From contig CASYFC010000010.1 of NCBI GenBank assembly GCA_949482135.1, forward strand, positions 1 through 64,000: 64,000 nt of DNA, written 5' to 3'. Shown here one piece after another: positions 1 to 8,720 of the stretch (positions are counted from its first letter, which is position 1; every line of letters starts with the position of its first letter). The translations under genes were made by a program, and so were the position numbers. Below the pieces are notes generated by a model, which saw nothing but the letters and a program-made list of their open reading frames with translations, was not told the origin of the DNA and searched no databases. The DNA comes from an uncultured Clostridia bacterium. Lineage in GTDB: Bacteria; Bacillota; Clostridia; TANB77; CAG-508.

Positions 1-228
1 TCTATGTATCACAGAAGACCAGGTTCAATGGGACCAACATCAACTCCAGGTAGAGTTTTCAAAGGTAAAAAATTACCAGGACACATGGGTGTAGAAAAAG
101 TTACTGTACAAAATCTAGAAGTTGTAAGAGTAGACTTAGATAAAAATGCTATTTTAATAAAAGGTTCAGTACCTGGAAATAAAGGATGCATTTTAAAAAT
201 TAGAAAAACAGTTAAAGCATCTAAATAG
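1..228 (+). CDS. rplC: 50S ribosomal protein L3, C-terminal part
   Basis: Only the last 75 codons are inside the window; the 5' end lies to the left. The protein binds 23S rRNA near the peptidyl transferase centre and helps start 50S assembly. The visible part has the family signature [20 protein letters not shown] and the usual beta-barrel C-terminus. It is followed 19 bases later by rplD behind a GGAGGA ribosome site, as expected in the S10 operon. The first codon in the window (TCT) is already in frame, so the ATG at position 4 is an internal Met and not a start. Confidence 0.97.
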   Translation, partial: SMYHRRPGSMGPTSTPGRVFKGKKLPGHMGVEKVTVQNLEVVRVDLDKNAILIKGSVPGNKGCILKIRKTVKASK

Positions 229-247
229 AAGGAAGGAGGAAGATTAA

Positions 248-871
248 ATGCCAAGTATAGATGTATATGATATAAAAGGAAAAAAAGTTAGTTCAGTAGA
301 TTTGAAAGAAGAAATTTTTGGAATCGAACCTAACGAAGCAGTTGTACACAGTGTTTTAGTTAACTATTTAGCTAATCAAAGACAAGGTACACAAAGCACA
401 AAAACAAGAGCTGAAGTAAGAGGCGGTGGAAGAAAACCTTGGAAACAAAAAGGTACAGGTAGAGCAAGACAAGGTTCTATCAGAGCTCCACAATGGATCA
501 AAGGTGGTATCGCATTAGGACCAAAACCAAGATCTTATAAATATAGAGTAAATAGAAAAGAAAGACAATTAGCAATTAAATCATTATTAAGTTCTAAAGT
601 ATTAGAAAATGATTTAGTAGTTGTTGATAAATTTGATTTCAAAGAAATCAAAACAAAACAAATGGCAGATGCTATGAAAAACTTAAAAGTTGAAGAAAAA
701 GCTTTAATAGTATTACCATCAAATAATGAAGTTGTTCAAAAATCAGCTAGAAATTTAGCTAATGTTACAACAAGTTCAGTAAATACAATTAATGTATATG
801 AATTATTAAAAAATAAAAAATTAGTTGTTACAGTAGATACAATTAAAAAATTAGAGGAGGTGTATGCTTAA
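248..871 (+). CDS. rplD: 50S ribosomal protein L4
   Basis: 207 residues, normal length for L4. It binds 23S rRNA, and its extended loop lines the peptide exit tunnel. The loop is visible as [19 protein letters not shown] around residues 55-75. In some bacteria L4 also represses the S10 operon; that is known for the family and not visible here. The ATG follows AAGGAGGA at proper spacing. The gene ends two bases before rplW, so the two are probably translationally coupled. Confidence 0.98.
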   Translation: MPSIDVYDIKGKKVSSVDLKEEIFGIEPNEAVVHSVLVNYLANQRQGTQSTKTRAEVRGGGRKPWKQKGTGRARQGSIRAPQWIKGGIALGPKPRSYKYRVNRKERQLAIKSLLSSKVLENDLVVVDKFDFKEIKTKQMADAMKNLKVEEKALIVLPSNNEVVQKSARNLANVTTSSVNTINVYELLKNKKLVVTVDTIKKLEEVYA

Positions 872-873
872 TC

Positions 874-1221
874 ATGGTAGCAGAAGATATTATATTAAAA
901 CCTATCGTTACTGAAAAAAGTAGCATGGATATGCAAGAAGGAAAATACACTTTCAAAGTTGCTAAAAATGCAACAAAAGTTGAAATCAAAAATGCTGTAG
1001 AAAAATTATTTGAAGTTAAAGTATTAAAAGTAAATACAATGACTGTAAAAGGAAAAGAAAAAAGAGTTAGATATGCAGCTGGAAGAACTCCAGATTGGAA
1101 AAAAGCTATCGTAACTATAGATACAAACGTATCTGATATGAAATACCTTGGAAAAGGTGGAAAAGAAGTTAAAGTTTCTAAGAAGTATAAAGATTCAATT
1201 GATGAATTCATGGGAGCTTAA
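874..1221 (+). CDS. rplW: 50S ribosomal protein L23
   Basis: 115 residues. L23 sits at the exit-tunnel rim and docks trigger factor and SRP. The N-terminus ([15 protein letters not shown]) is the family signature, followed by the basic loop near [19 protein letters not shown]. The start ATG lies two bases after the rplD stop, and its ribosome site (GAGGTG) is inside the end of rplD. The order rplC-rplD-rplW-rplB is standard for the S10 operon. Confidence 0.97.
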   Translation: MVAEDIILKPIVTEKSSMDMQEGKYTFKVAKNATKVEIKNAVEKLFEVKVLKVNTMTVKGKEKRVRYAAGRTPDWKKAIVTIDTNVSDMKYLGKGGKEVKVSKKYKDSIDEFMGA

Positions 1222-1284
1222 GAATTTTAAAAAATATTGGGAAATAACCCAGATAATAAATTAATAAAAGGAGAGAAAGTAAAA

Positions 1285-2112
1285 ATGGGAATTAAACATT
1301 ATAGACCATATACACCATCAAGAAGAAATATGACTTCTTCTACATACGAAGAAATCACAAAGAAAACACCAGAAAAAACTCTATTAGCTACAAAAAGAAA
1401 AAATGCTGGTAGAAATTCATATGGTAGAATTACAGTAAGACATCAAGGTGGTGGAAATAGACAAAAATATAGAATAATTGATTTTAAAAGACAAAAAGAT
1501 AATATGACAGCAACTGTTATTGGTATCGAATACGATCCAAACAGAAGTGCCAATATTGCTTTAGTTGAATATGAAGATGGAACAAAAAGTTACATTTTAG
1601 CACCAGTTGGATTAACAGATGGTGATAAAGTAGTTTCTGGAGAAAACGTAGATATTAAACCAGGAAATGCAATGCCAATTTCTAGCATTCCAGTTGGTAC
1701 ATTAATTCATAATATAGAATTAAATCCAGGTCAAGGTGGAAAATTAGTTAGATCTGCAGGTCAAGAAGCTCAATTAATGGCTAAAGAAGGTGCTTATGCA
1801 CACGTTAGACTTCCATCAGGAGAAATGAGATTAATCTCTGTAAGATGTAGAGCTACAATCGGAACAATAGGAAACACAGATCATGAAAATATTAAATTAG
1901 GTAAAGCAGGAAGAAAAAGACATATGGGAATTAGACCTACAGTTAGAGGATCTGTTATGAACCCTAATGATCACCCTCATGGTGGTGGTGAAGGTAGAGC
2001 TCCAGTTGGACATAGCGGACCTATGACTCCTTGGGGTAAACCAGCTCTTGGATATAAGACAAGAAATAAGAAAAAACAATCTAACAAATTTATAGTTAAG
2101 AGAAGAAAATAA
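1285..2112 (+). CDS. rplB: 50S ribosomal protein L2
   Basis: 275 residues. L2 is needed for subunit joining and peptidyl transferase activity. I chose the ATG at 1285 because AGGAGAG sits seven to eight bases upstream and the product then begins [14 protein letters not shown], the canonical L2 start. An in-frame upstream start at 1237 would add 16 unrelated residues. The conserved C-terminal motif [14 protein letters not shown], with the functionally important His, is present. The following gene, rpsS, starts 17 bases after the stop. Confidence 0.98.
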   Translation: MGIKHYRPYTPSRRNMTSSTYEEITKKTPEKTLLATKRKNAGRNSYGRITVRHQGGGNRQKYRIIDFKRQKDNMTATVIGIEYDPNRSANIALVEYEDGTKSYILAPVGLTDGDKVVSGENVDIKPGNAMPISSIPVGTLIHNIELNPGQGGKLVRSAGQEAQLMAKEGAYAHVRLPSGEMRLISVRCRATIGTIGNTDHENIKLGKAGRKRHMGIRPTVRGSVMNPNDHPHGGGEGRAPVGHSGPMTPWGKPALGYKTRNKKKQSNKFIVKRRK

Positions 2113-2129
2113 GAGAAGGGAGAAAACTA

Positions 2130-2405
2130 ATGTCAAGATCAAGTAAAAAAGTACCTTATGTAGCTCCAGAACTTATGAAAAGAATTGAAGCTATGAACGA
2201 AACAGGTAAAAAAGAAGTATTAAAAACATGGTCAAGAGCATCTACAATATATCCTCAAATGGTAGGACATACAATAGCTGTTCATGATGGAAGAAAACAT
2301 GTTCCTGTATATATTTCAGAAGAAATGATCGGTCATAAATTAGGAGAATTTGCTCCTACAAGAACATTTAAAGGTCACGCAGGAGATAAAACAACAAAAA
2401 AATAA
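2130..2405 (+). CDS. rpsS: 30S ribosomal protein S19
   Basis: 91 residues, normal size. S19 pairs with S13 in the head of the 30S subunit near the A-site tRNA. The signatures [14 protein letters not shown] and [17 protein letters not shown] are clear. It starts with ATG behind GAAGGGAG and is followed at once by rplV, the expected S10-operon order. Confidence 0.98.
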   Translation: MSRSSKKVPYVAPELMKRIEAMNETGKKEVLKTWSRASTIYPQMVGHTIAVHDGRKHVPVYISEEMIGHKLGEFAPTRTFKGHAGDKTTKK

Positions 2406-2431
2406 AAATTTAGAAATTGGAGGATATAACA

Positions 2432-2791
2432 GTGGAAGAGAAAACAACTCAAGTAGCGGAAGCTAGAGCAACTCTTAGTTATGCTAGAATTTCATCTAGA
2501 AAAGTTAAAATTGTGGCTGACTTATTAAGAGGAAAAAGTGTTGAAGAAGCTCAAAATATAGTTAAATTCGCACCTAAAGCATCAAGCGAAATATTAGAAA
2601 AATTATTAAATTCAGCTATCGCAAACGCTGAAAATAATCATTTCATGAATAGAGCTAACCTTTATGTTGCAGAAATATATGCAAATCAAGGTCCTACATT
2701 AAAAAGAATTAGACCAGCTGCAAAAGGTTCAGCAGTTAGAATTAGAAAAAGAACAAGTCATATAACAATAGTTTTAAGAGAGAGTAAATAA
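2432..2791 (+). CDS. rplV: 50S ribosomal protein L22
   Basis: 119 residues. The long beta-hairpin of L22 lines the exit tunnel. [18 protein letters not shown] and the hairpin region ending [15 protein letters not shown] are typical. The start is GTG at 2432, placed by GGAGG at 2419-2423. An in-frame TTG at 2417 overlaps that ribosome site and is therefore unlikely to be the start. It lies between rpsS and rpsC as usual. Confidence 0.95.
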   Translation: MEEKTTQVAEARATLSYARISSRKVKIVADLLRGKSVEEAQNIVKFAPKASSEILEKLLNSAIANAENNHFMNRANLYVAEIYANQGPTLKRIRPAAKGSAVRIRKRTSHITIVLRESK

Positions 2792-2811
2792 GAGAAAGGA
2801 GGATATTTACG

Positions 2812-3471
2812 ATGGGACAAAAAGTTCATCCAAATGGGATAAGAGTAGGTGTAATCAAAGATTGGAGTTCAAAATGGTATGCAGATGACAAAAATTTTAG
2901 TGATTACCTAGTTGAAGACCATAAAATTCGTGAATATGTGAAAAAGAAACTATTTATTAGTGGAATTTCAAAAATAGAAATCGAAAGAACTGCTAAATTC
3001 GTAAAAGTTAATGTTTATACAGCTAAACCAGGTTTAGTTATTGGTAAAGGTGGAAATCTTTCAGAAGCATTAAAAGCAGAACTTGAAAAAATGATAAACA
3101 AAGAAGTTAATTTAAATATAGTTGAGGTTAAAAATGTAGATACAGATGCTCAATTAGTTGCAGAAAGTATTGCAAATCAACTAGAAAGAAGAATTTCATT
3201 CAGAAGAGCAATGAAACAATCAATGCAAAAAGCTATGAAAGCTGGAGCATTAGGAATCAAAACAGCTGTATCTGGTAGATTAGGTGGAGCTGATATGGCA
3301 AGAACAGAATTCTATAAAGAAGGTACTATACCATTACAAACATTAAGAGCTGATATAGATTATGGTTTCTATGAAGCTGATACTACTTATGGAAAAATCG
3401 GTGTAAAAGTATGGATTTATAAAGGAGAAGTTCTTCCAGCTAAAAAAGAAGCAAAAGGAGGTAACGACTAA
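2812..3471 (+). CDS. rpsC: 30S ribosomal protein S3
   Basis: 219 residues. S3 lines the mRNA entry channel and contributes to mRNA helicase activity. It starts [19 protein letters not shown] type II KH domain with the GLVIGKGGN loop lies near residues 75-90, and the C-terminal [17 protein letters not shown] motif is present. A strong AAAGGAGGA precedes the ATG. The stop codon shares one base with the rplP start (TAATG), pointing to translational coupling. Confidence 0.98.
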   Translation: MGQKVHPNGIRVGVIKDWSSKWYADDKNFSDYLVEDHKIREYVKKKLFISGISKIEIERTAKFVKVNVYTAKPGLVIGKGGNLSEALKAELEKMINKEVNLNIVEVKNVDTDAQLVAESIANQLERRISFRRAMKQSMQKAMKAGALGIKTAVSGRLGGADMARTEFYKEGTIPLQTLRADIDYGFYEADTTYGKIGVKVWIYKGEVLPAKKEAKGGND

Positions 3472-3911
3472 TGCCATTAATGCCAAAAAGAACAAAGTTT
3501 AGAAAACAACAAAAAGGTAGAAATAGAGGAAAAGCAACAAGAGGTAATGTAGTTAATGAAGGACAATACGGAATTCAAGCTACAACAGCAGGATGGATTA
3601 AATCAAACCAAATTGAAGCTGCCAGAATTGCTGTAAACCGTTACATCAAAAGAGGTGGTAAAGTTTGGATTAAAATATTCCCAGACAAACCAGTAACAAA
3701 GAAACCAGCTGAAACTCGTATGGGTAAAGGTAAAGGAGCTCCAGAATATTGGGTTGCTGTAGTTAAACCTGGTAGAGTTTTATTTGAACTAGAAGGTGTA
3801 TCAGAAGATGTTGCTAGAGAAGCTTTAAGATTAGCTGCTCAAAAATTACCAGTTCAAACAAAATTCGTAAAAAGAGAAATTGAATTAGGTGGTGATAATG
3901 ATGAAGAATAG
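3471..3911 (+). CDS. rplP: 50S ribosomal protein L16
   Basis: 146 residues. L16 contacts the A-site tRNA elbow and the central protuberance. The core [34 protein letters not shown] and [18 protein letters not shown] are diagnostic. The ATG at 3471 overlaps the rpsC stop by one base and has AGGAGG nine bases upstream. The alternative ATG at 3480 would give the more familiar MPKR start but is 18 bases from the ribosome site. The end overlaps rpmC by about ten bases. Confidence 0.97.
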   Translation: MPLMPKRTKFRKQQKGRNRGKATRGNVVNEGQYGIQATTAGWIKSNQIEAARIAVNRYIKRGGKVWIKIFPDKPVTKKPAETRMGKGKGAPEYWVAVVKPGRVLFELEGVSEDVAREALRLAAQKLPVQTKFVKREIELGGDNDEE

Positions 3912-4104
3912 TAAAGTAAAAGAAATGTCTTCACCAGAGCTAGAAAAAGAGCTAAGTGAATTAAAATCAGAATTATTTAAATTAAGATTTAGCCTAGCTA
4001 CAAACGGATTAGATAATCCACTAAGAATTAGAGAAGTTAGAAAAGAAATAGCTAGAATAAAAACAATTTTAAGACAAAGAGAATTAAACAATAATAATCA
4101 ATAA
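3901..4104 (+). CDS. rpmC: 50S ribosomal protein L29
   Basis: About 67 residues, a small helical hairpin protein at the exit-tunnel rim that also contacts SRP. The visible motif [20 protein letters not shown] and the basic [19 protein letters not shown] fit the family. The start is uncertain within a few codons: ATGs at 3898 and 3901 lie inside the end of rplP, and AGGTGG at 3887-3892 is best spaced for 3901. The overlap with rplP suggests coupled translation. Confidence 0.94.
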   Translation: MKNSKVKEMSSPELEKELSELKSELFKLRFSLATNGLDNPLRIREVRKEIARIKTILRQRELNNNNQ

Positions 4105-4130
4105 TTTTAGTAAGAAAGGAGAATATCCTA

Positions 4131-4394
4131 ATGGAAGAAAGAAATCTTCGTAAAACAATGGTAGGTACAGTTGTATCTGATAAAATGGACAAAACAATAG
4201 TTGTTGCAGTAGAAACATCTGTTGCTCATCCAATTTACAATAAAACTGTAAAAAGAACATATAAATTAAAAGCTCATGATGAAAACAATGAATGTAAAGT
4301 TGGAGATAAAGTTGAAGTTATGGAAACAAGACCTTTATCAAAAGATAAAAGATACAGACTTGTTAAAATCGTTGAGAAAGCAGTTATAAAATAA
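4131..4394 (+). CDS. rpsQ: 30S ribosomal protein S17
   Basis: 87 residues. S17 binds 16S rRNA early in 30S assembly. The OB-fold pattern [19 protein letters not shown] and the later [20 protein letters not shown] are typical. It starts with ATG behind AAAGGAGAA and is followed by rplN after a 45-base spacer carrying AAAGGAGGA. Confidence 0.98.
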   Translation: MEERNLRKTMVGTVVSDKMDKTIVVAVETSVAHPIYNKTVKRTYKLKAHDENNECKVGDKVEVMETRPLSKDKRYRLVKIVEKAVIK

Positions 4395-4439
4395 GATTAT
4401 CTATGTTATATAGAGAAAAATAAAAGGAGGAACTAAATA

Positions 4440-4808
4440 ATGGTACAGCAACAAACAAGATTAAAAGTAGCTGACAACACTGGTGCAAAAGAAATTATGT
4501 GCATTAGATGTTTAGGTGGTTCACATAGAAAAGTTGCCGAAATAGGAGATATAATAATGGCTTCTGTTAAAACAGCTACACCAGGTGGCGTTGTAAAAAA
4601 AGGTGAAGTTGTTAAAGCTGTAGTAGTAAGAACAAGAAAAGGTGTTAGAAGACATGATGGTTCTTATTTAAAATTTGATGAAAATGCAGCTGTTATTATA
4701 CGTGATGATGGTACACCAAAAGGAACACGTATATTTGGACCTGTAGCTAGAGAATTAAGAGATAAAGATTATATGAAGATTATTTCTTTAGCTCCAGAAG
4801 TTTTATAA
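4440..4808 (+). CDS. rplN: 50S ribosomal protein L14
   Basis: 122 residues, exact family length. L14 forms an intersubunit bridge and is the docking site of the silencing factor RsfS. The N-terminus [19 protein letters not shown] and the C-terminal [13 protein letters not shown] are diagnostic. It starts with ATG behind AAAGGAGGA. Unlike most organisms there is a 180-base gap before rplX, filled by a palindromic element. Confidence 0.98.
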   Translation: MVQQQTRLKVADNTGAKEIMCIRCLGGSHRKVAEIGDIIMASVKTATPGGVVKKGEVVKAVVVRTRKGVRRHDGSYLKFDENAAVIIRDDGTPKGTRIFGPVARELRDKDYMKIISLAPEVL

Positions 4809-4809
4809 A

Positions 4810-4935
4810 AATTTTAACGAAAAGCGTTGTCTAATGTCGTTAGATTTCAATTAAAAATTTAAATCACGTATATACATATGCTCTATTTAAATTTTTAATT
4901 CATCTGCCTAGTTATACTTGCTTTTGATTAAAATT
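4810..4935. repeat. Palindromic intergenic element, copy 1 (R1)
   Basis: A 126-bp element between rplN and rplX. The ends are imperfect inverted repeats: AATTTTAACGAAAAGC at 4810-4825 and GCTTTTGATTAAAATT at 4920-4935. Inside is a perfect 16-bp stem, AATTAAAAATTTAAAT (4849-4864) with ATTTAAATTTTTAATT (4885-4900). A second copy lies in reverse orientation at 10837-10957. The outer ~30 bp on both sides are well conserved between copies, while the central hairpin differs in sequence but still pairs. It could be a small MITE-like or REP-like element, or a structured RNA inside the operon transcript. Confidence 0.8.
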
Positions 4936-4988
4936 AGGAAAATGAAATTATTAAATAGAAACTCATAATAAAGGGGTGAAAAGAAAGA

Positions 4989-5297
4989 ATGAAAATCAAA
5001 AAAGGAGATACAGTTAAAATTTTATCAGGAAATGATAAAGGAAAAACTGGAGAAGTTTTAGATATAATACCAAAAACAAATAAAATAGTTGTTAAAGGTG
5101 TTAATATTAGAAAAAAACATATCAAACCTAGAAAACAAGGTGAAGAAGGCGGAATCATTTCTGTTGAATGCGCTATACATAGTGCAAAAGCTAATGTAGT
5201 TTGCCCAAAATGTAAAGCAGCTACAAAAGTAGGATATGTTGAAGAAAAAGGCGAAAAAGTTCGTGTTTGCAAAAAATGTGGTGCAAAATTAAAATAG
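4989..5297 (+). CDS. rplX: 50S ribosomal protein L24
   Basis: 102 residues. L24 is an assembly initiator binding the 5' end of 23S rRNA. The KOW motif KIKKGDTVKILSGNDKGKTG is at the N-terminus. The C-terminal half has CPKCKAATKVGYVEEKGEKV followed by CKKCGAKLK, four Cys in two CxxC pairs as in many L24 proteins. Its ribosome site is GGGGTGA. It follows element R1. Confidence 0.97.
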   Translation: MKIKKGDTVKILSGNDKGKTGEVLDIIPKTNKIVVKGVNIRKKHIKPRKQGEEGGIISVECAIHSAKANVVCPKCKAATKVGYVEEKGEKVRVCKKCGAKLK

Positions 5298-5327
5298 AAA
5301 GTTTTTAGAAAGGAGGAATAGATTTAC

Positions 5328-5867
5328 ATGGAAACACTTAGAGAACAATATGAAAAAGAAGTAGTTCCAGCAATGATGAAGAAATTTAATTATTCTTCAG
5401 TAATGCAAGTTCCTAAATTAGATAAAATAGTTATAAATATAGGATTAGGAGATACAAAGGATAATCCTAAAGCTTTAGATAATGCTATGAATGATTTAAG
5501 CATAATTACAGGTCAAAAACCAATAGTAACAAAAGCTAGAAAATCAATCGCAGCTTTTAAATTAAGAGAAGGTGCCAAAATAGGATGCAAGGTTACATTA
5601 AGAGCAGGAAAAATGTATGATTTTGCATTAAAACTATTTAATGTTGCTCTTCCAAGAGTTAGAGATTTCAGAGGAGTTTCAAGCAATTCATTTGATGGTA
5701 GAGGAAACTACTCAATGGGTATAAAAGAACAATTAATATTCCCAGAAATCGAATATGATAAAGTAGATAAATTAAGAGGTATGGATATTATATTTGTAAC
5801 AACAGCTAAAACTGATGAAGAAGCTAAAGAGTTACTAACATTATTAGGAATGCCATTTAGAGTTTAG
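5328..5867 (+). CDS. rplE: 50S ribosomal protein L5
   Basis: 179 residues. L5 binds 5S rRNA and contacts P-site tRNA. The signatures [15 protein letters not shown] and [19 protein letters not shown] and a C-terminus of [11 protein letters not shown] match the family. It starts with ATG behind AAAGGAGGAA and is followed 23 bases later by rpsN, the normal spc-operon order. Confidence 0.98.
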   Translation: METLREQYEKEVVPAMMKKFNYSSVMQVPKLDKIVINIGLGDTKDNPKALDNAMNDLSIITGQKPIVTKARKSIAAFKLREGAKIGCKVTLRAGKMYDFALKLFNVALPRVRDFRGVSSNSFDGRGNYSMGIKEQLIFPEIEYDKVDKLRGMDIIFVTTAKTDEEAKELLTLLGMPFRV

Positions 5868-5890
5868 TTTTTTGAAGAAAGGAGAAAAAA

Positions 5891-6076
5891 ATGGCTAAAA
5901 AATCATTAAAAGTAAAATGTGCAAAACCACAAAAATTTAAAACAAGAGAATATAACAGATGTAAACTTTGTGGAAGACCACATGCATATATTAGAAAATA
6001 TGGTATTTGCCGTGTTTGCTTCAGAGAATTAGCTCATAAAGGTGAAATCCCAGGAGTTAAAAAGGCAAGCTGGTAA
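5891..6076 (+). CDS. rpsN: 30S ribosomal protein S14, zinc-binding type Z
   Basis: 61 residues, the short zinc (C+) form of S14. The zinc site is Cys24-x2-Cys27 and Cys40-x2-Cys43 ([20 protein letters not shown] region). It ends [16 protein letters not shown], the family C-terminus. It starts with ATG behind AAAGGAGAA. No zinc-free paralogue occurs in this window. Confidence 0.98.
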   Translation: MAKKSLKVKCAKPQKFKTREYNRCKLCGRPHAYIRKYGICRVCFRELAHKGEIPGVKKASW

Positions 6077-6114
6077 TAAAAATATAAAAAATATTAAAAA
6101 AGGAGGGTAAAAAA

Positions 6115-6513
6115 TTGAATACAACAGACCCAATAGCAGATATGTTAACAAGAATAAGAAATGCAAATAGCGCTAAATTTAAAACAGTTGATGTTCCAAC
6201 ATCAAAAATGAAAAAAGCTATTGCAGAAACATTACTTGAAGAAGGTTATATAAAAGCTTTTGAAGAAATAGAAAGCGATGTACAAGGAATCATTAGAATT
6301 TCTTTAAAATATGATGAGAAAGGTAATAGAGTTATAGATGGTTTAAGAAGAATCAGTAAACCTGGTTTAAGAATTTATGCATCTAAAGATGAATTACCAA
6401 AAGTATTAAATGGTTTAGGTGTTGCATTAATTTCTACTTCAAAAGGAATTATGACAGATAAAAAAGCTAGAGAATTAGGTATAGGTGGAGAAGTTTTAGC
6501 TTACATTTGGTAG
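6115..6513 (+). CDS. rpsH: 30S ribosomal protein S8
   Basis: 132 residues. S8 is a primary 16S rRNA binder and in E. coli represses the spc operon. It starts with TTG at 6115, eight bases after AAGGAGGG; no ATG fits. The product begins [18 protein letters not shown], the canonical start, and ends [10 protein letters not shown]. The TTG start may lower its initiation rate, which the very strong Shine-Dalgarno may offset. Confidence 0.97.
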   Translation: MNTTDPIADMLTRIRNANSAKFKTVDVPTSKMKKAIAETLLEEGYIKAFEEIESDVQGIIRISLKYDEKGNRVIDGLRRISKPGLRIYASKDELPKVLNGLGVALISTSKGIMTDKKARELGIGGEVLAYIW

Positions 6514-6566
6514 AAATATCCACTAATAGAAAAATAAAATAGTTAAAAGAAGGAGGGAAATTCGAA

Positions 6567-7106
6567 ATGTCTAGAATAGGAAATAAACCTATTACAGTAC
6601 CAGAAGGTGTTGAAATTAAAATCGATGGACAAAAAATTACTGTAAAAGGTCCTAAAGGAACTTTAGAGAAAGAATTTCATAAAAATATGAAAATCAATCT
6701 TGAAAATAATGTTTTAACAGTAGTTAGACCAGATGATCAACCTGAAAACAGAAGTTTACATGGTTTAACAAGAACATTATTAAATAACATGATTGAAGGA
6801 ACAACAAAAGGTTTTGAAAGAAAATTAGAAGTTAATGGTGTTGGATATAGAGCAAGCAAAAAAGGAAATGACTTATTATTAAACTTAGGTTATTCTCATC
6901 CAGTAGAATTAGCTGCACCAGCAGGAATTACTTTTGATGTACCAAATGCAAACGAAATAATTGTTAAAGGTATGGATAAAGAATTAGTTGGTCAAACTGC
7001 AGCTGTTATCAGAACAAAGAGACCACCAGAAGTTTATAGAGGAAAAGGTATCAAATACGCTGAAGAAGTTATCAGACGTAAAGAAGGTAAAGCTGGTAAA
7101 AAATAG
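6567..7106 (+). CDS. rplF: 50S ribosomal protein L6
   Basis: 179 residues with two L6 domains, located near the GTPase centre. [17 protein letters not shown] and the C-terminal [21 protein letters not shown] are diagnostic. It starts with ATG behind AAGGAGGG. A 155-base spacer follows, much longer than normal for the rplF-rplR junction, and contains hairpins. Confidence 0.98.
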   Translation: MSRIGNKPITVPEGVEIKIDGQKITVKGPKGTLEKEFHKNMKINLENNVLTVVRPDDQPENRSLHGLTRTLLNNMIEGTTKGFERKLEVNGVGYRASKKGNDLLLNLGYSHPVELAAPAGITFDVPNANEIIVKGMDKELVGQTAAVIRTKRPPEVYRGKGIKYAEEVIRRKEGKAGKK

Positions 7107-7126
7107 ACCATTAAATAAATTAAATC

Positions 7127-7235
7127 ATCTGTATAAACAGATAGTTTATGTAGTTAATATGTTAGGTAAAGTTGCTTTAGGGGGTATATTTAATCCCTTA
7201 AAGATATACCAAAATATGGGATTAGATATACCCCT
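7127..7235 (+). other. Two hairpins in the rplF-rplR spacer
   Basis: A short hairpin ATCTGT-ATAA-ACAGAT lies at 7127-7142. A long one pairs AGGGGGTATATTTAATCCC (7179-7197) with GGGATTAGATATACCCCT (7218-7235), about 17 pairs with one bulge, around a 20-base loop. There is no U-tract after it, so it is not a standard terminator. It could be an RNA-processing or stability element in the operon mRNA, or a remnant of a palindromic mobile element. Confidence 0.7.
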
Positions 7236-7261
7236 ATAAGGAGACCTAGAAAGGAGTAAAA

Positions 7262-7621
7262 ATGATTACTAAAATAGATAGAAAAGCTGAAAGAGTAAGA
7301 CGTCACGCAAGAGTACGTACAAAAGTTTCTGGAACAACAGAATGTCCAAGACTTGCAGTAACAAAATCTAACAAAAACATTATAGCTCAAATTATTGATG
7401 ATGTTAAAGGAGAAACACTTGTATATGTTTCTACATTAGATAAAGACATTAAAACAAAAGCTGCAAATGTTGAAGCTGCAAAAGAAGTTGGTAAAGCTGT
7501 TGCAGAAAAAGCTTTAAAGAAAAATATCAAACAAGTAGTATTTGATAGAGGTGGATTTATATATCACGGTGTTGTTAAAGCCTTAGCTGAATCAGCTCGT
7601 GAAGCAGGATTAGAATTTTAA
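7262..7621 (+). CDS. rplR: 50S ribosomal protein L18
   Basis: 119 residues. L18 binds 5S rRNA in the central protuberance. The signature includes [20 protein letters not shown] and [20 protein letters not shown]. It starts with ATG behind AAAGGAG. It lies between the hairpin-rich spacer and rpsE. Confidence 0.98.
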   Translation: MITKIDRKAERVRRHARVRTKVSGTTECPRLAVTKSNKNIIAQIIDDVKGETLVYVSTLDKDIKTKAANVEAAKEVGKAVAEKALKKNIKQVVFDRGGFIYHGVVKALAESAREAGLEF

Positions 7622-7657
7622 GATAGTTCTAAGAACGAAGTGATGTAGAAATATCTT

Positions 7658-7674
7658 ATACAGCGAAGCTGTAT
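7658..7674 (+). other. Hairpin in the rplR-rpsE spacer
   Basis: ATACAGC-GAA-GCTGTAT is a perfect 7-bp stem with a three-base loop. A short palindrome GTTCTAAGAAC lies just upstream in the same spacer. No T-run follows, so it is not an obvious terminator. Confidence 0.6.
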
Positions 7675-7706
7675 TCATTATTTAAGAAGGAGGAAAAAGT
7701 ATTCTC

Positions 7707-8195
7707 ATGGAAGAAAAATCAGTAGAATTAAAAGAAACTGTAGTAGCTATCAATAGAGTTGCAAAAGTTGTTAAAGGTGGTAGAACTTTTAGATTTAGCG
7801 CTGTTGTAGTTGTTGGAGATGAGCAAGGACATATTGGTGTTGGTAATGGAAAAGCAGCAGAAGTTCCAGATGCAATCAAAAAAGCTATTGAAGATGCTAA
7901 AAAGAATTTAATAACAGTTCCAATCGTTGGAACAACAATACCACATGAATTTGTTGGCAGATTTGGTAGTGCTAAAGTTATGTTAAAACCAGGTGCAGAA
8001 GGTACTGGAGTTATAGCTGGTGGTAGTGTTAGACCAGTTCTTGAACTTGCAGGTTATAAAGATATAAACACAAAAGTTATTGGAACAAACAATCCAAGAA
8101 ACGTTGTTTATGCTACTATCGAAGCTCTTAAAAATATGCAAACTGCTGAATCAGTTGCTAAAAAAAGAGGAAAAAAAGTTAGCGAAATATTATAA
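7707..8195 (+). CDS. rpsE: 30S ribosomal protein S5
   Basis: 162 residues. S5 contributes to mRNA unwinding and decoding accuracy. Its double-stranded-RNA-binding N-terminal domain ([19 protein letters not shown]) and the C-terminal region [19 protein letters not shown] are clear. It starts with ATG; AGGAGGAA lies about 14 bases upstream, a slightly long spacing. In most bacteria rpmD follows directly; here it is missing. Confidence 0.97.
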   Translation: MEEKSVELKETVVAINRVAKVVKGGRTFRFSAVVVVGDEQGHIGVGNGKAAEVPDAIKKAIEDAKKNLITVPIVGTTIPHEFVGRFGSAKVMLKPGAEGTGVIAGGSVRPVLELAGYKDINTKVIGTNNPRNVVYATIEALKNMQTAESVAKKRGKKVSEIL

Positions 8196-8215
8196 TAAAA
8201 ATTTAATAGAATTTA

Positions 8216-8243
8216 TTGAAATTGTATTATTTAATGATATAAT
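8216..8243 (+). promoter_or_regulatory. Candidate internal promoter before rplO
   Basis: TTGAAA (8216-8221), a 16-base spacer and TATAAT (8238-8243). It lies in the 90-base spacer where rpmD is normally found. An inverted repeat GAATTTATT/AATAAATTC overlaps it. It could add transcription for rplO-secY-adk-map. AT-rich sequence makes chance matches likely, so this is moderate evidence. Confidence 0.5.
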
Positions 8244-8285
8244 AAATTCGAATTTAATAAAACCAAATAGAGGAGGTGCAAAAAG

Positions 8286-8720
8286 ATGGAATTAGGAAAC
8301 ATTAAGCCAGCTACAAAAAGACAAACTAGAAGAAGAGTAGGTCGTGGAATCGGTTCAGGTCTTGGAAAAACTTCTGGTAGAGGTCATAAAGGTCAAAAAG
8401 CAAGATCTGGTGGCGGAGTAAGAAGAGGATTTGAAGGTGGTCAAACACCATTATATAGAAGATTACCAAAAAGAGGATTCACAAACATTCATGCTAAAAA
8501 TTATACAGAAGTAACTTTAACAATGCTTAATAAATCAGAAGCTACAGAAGTTACAGCTGAAACATTATTAGCAGAAGGAATCATCGGAAAAGTAAACGAT
8601 GGAATAGTTGTTTTAGCTACTGGAAATTTAGATAAAAAATTAACAGTAAAAGCAAAAAGATTTACTAAAGCTGCTGCAGAAAAAATAGAAGCTGCAGGTG
8701 GAAAGATTGAGGTGATTTAG
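8286..8720 (+). CDS. rplO: 50S ribosomal protein L15
   Basis: 144 residues. L15 is a late 50S assembly protein. The basic N-terminus contains [20 protein letters not shown] and [20 protein letters not shown], both diagnostic. It starts with ATG behind AGAGGAGGTG. Its stop codon directly abuts the secY TTG start, so the two are probably coupled. Confidence 0.98.
   Translation: MELGNIKPATKRQTRRRVGRGIGSGLGKTSGRGHKGQKARSGGGVRRGFEGGQTPLYRRLPKRGFTNIHAKNYTEVTLTMLNKSEATEVTAETLLAEGIIGKVNDGIVVLATGNLDKKLTVKAKRFTKAAAEKIEAAGGKIEVI

Noticed and set aside
9-254. Antisense reading frames throughout the ribosomal operon
   Set aside because: They lie opposite well-supported ribosomal genes, lack ribosome sites and arise from AT-rich codon bias.
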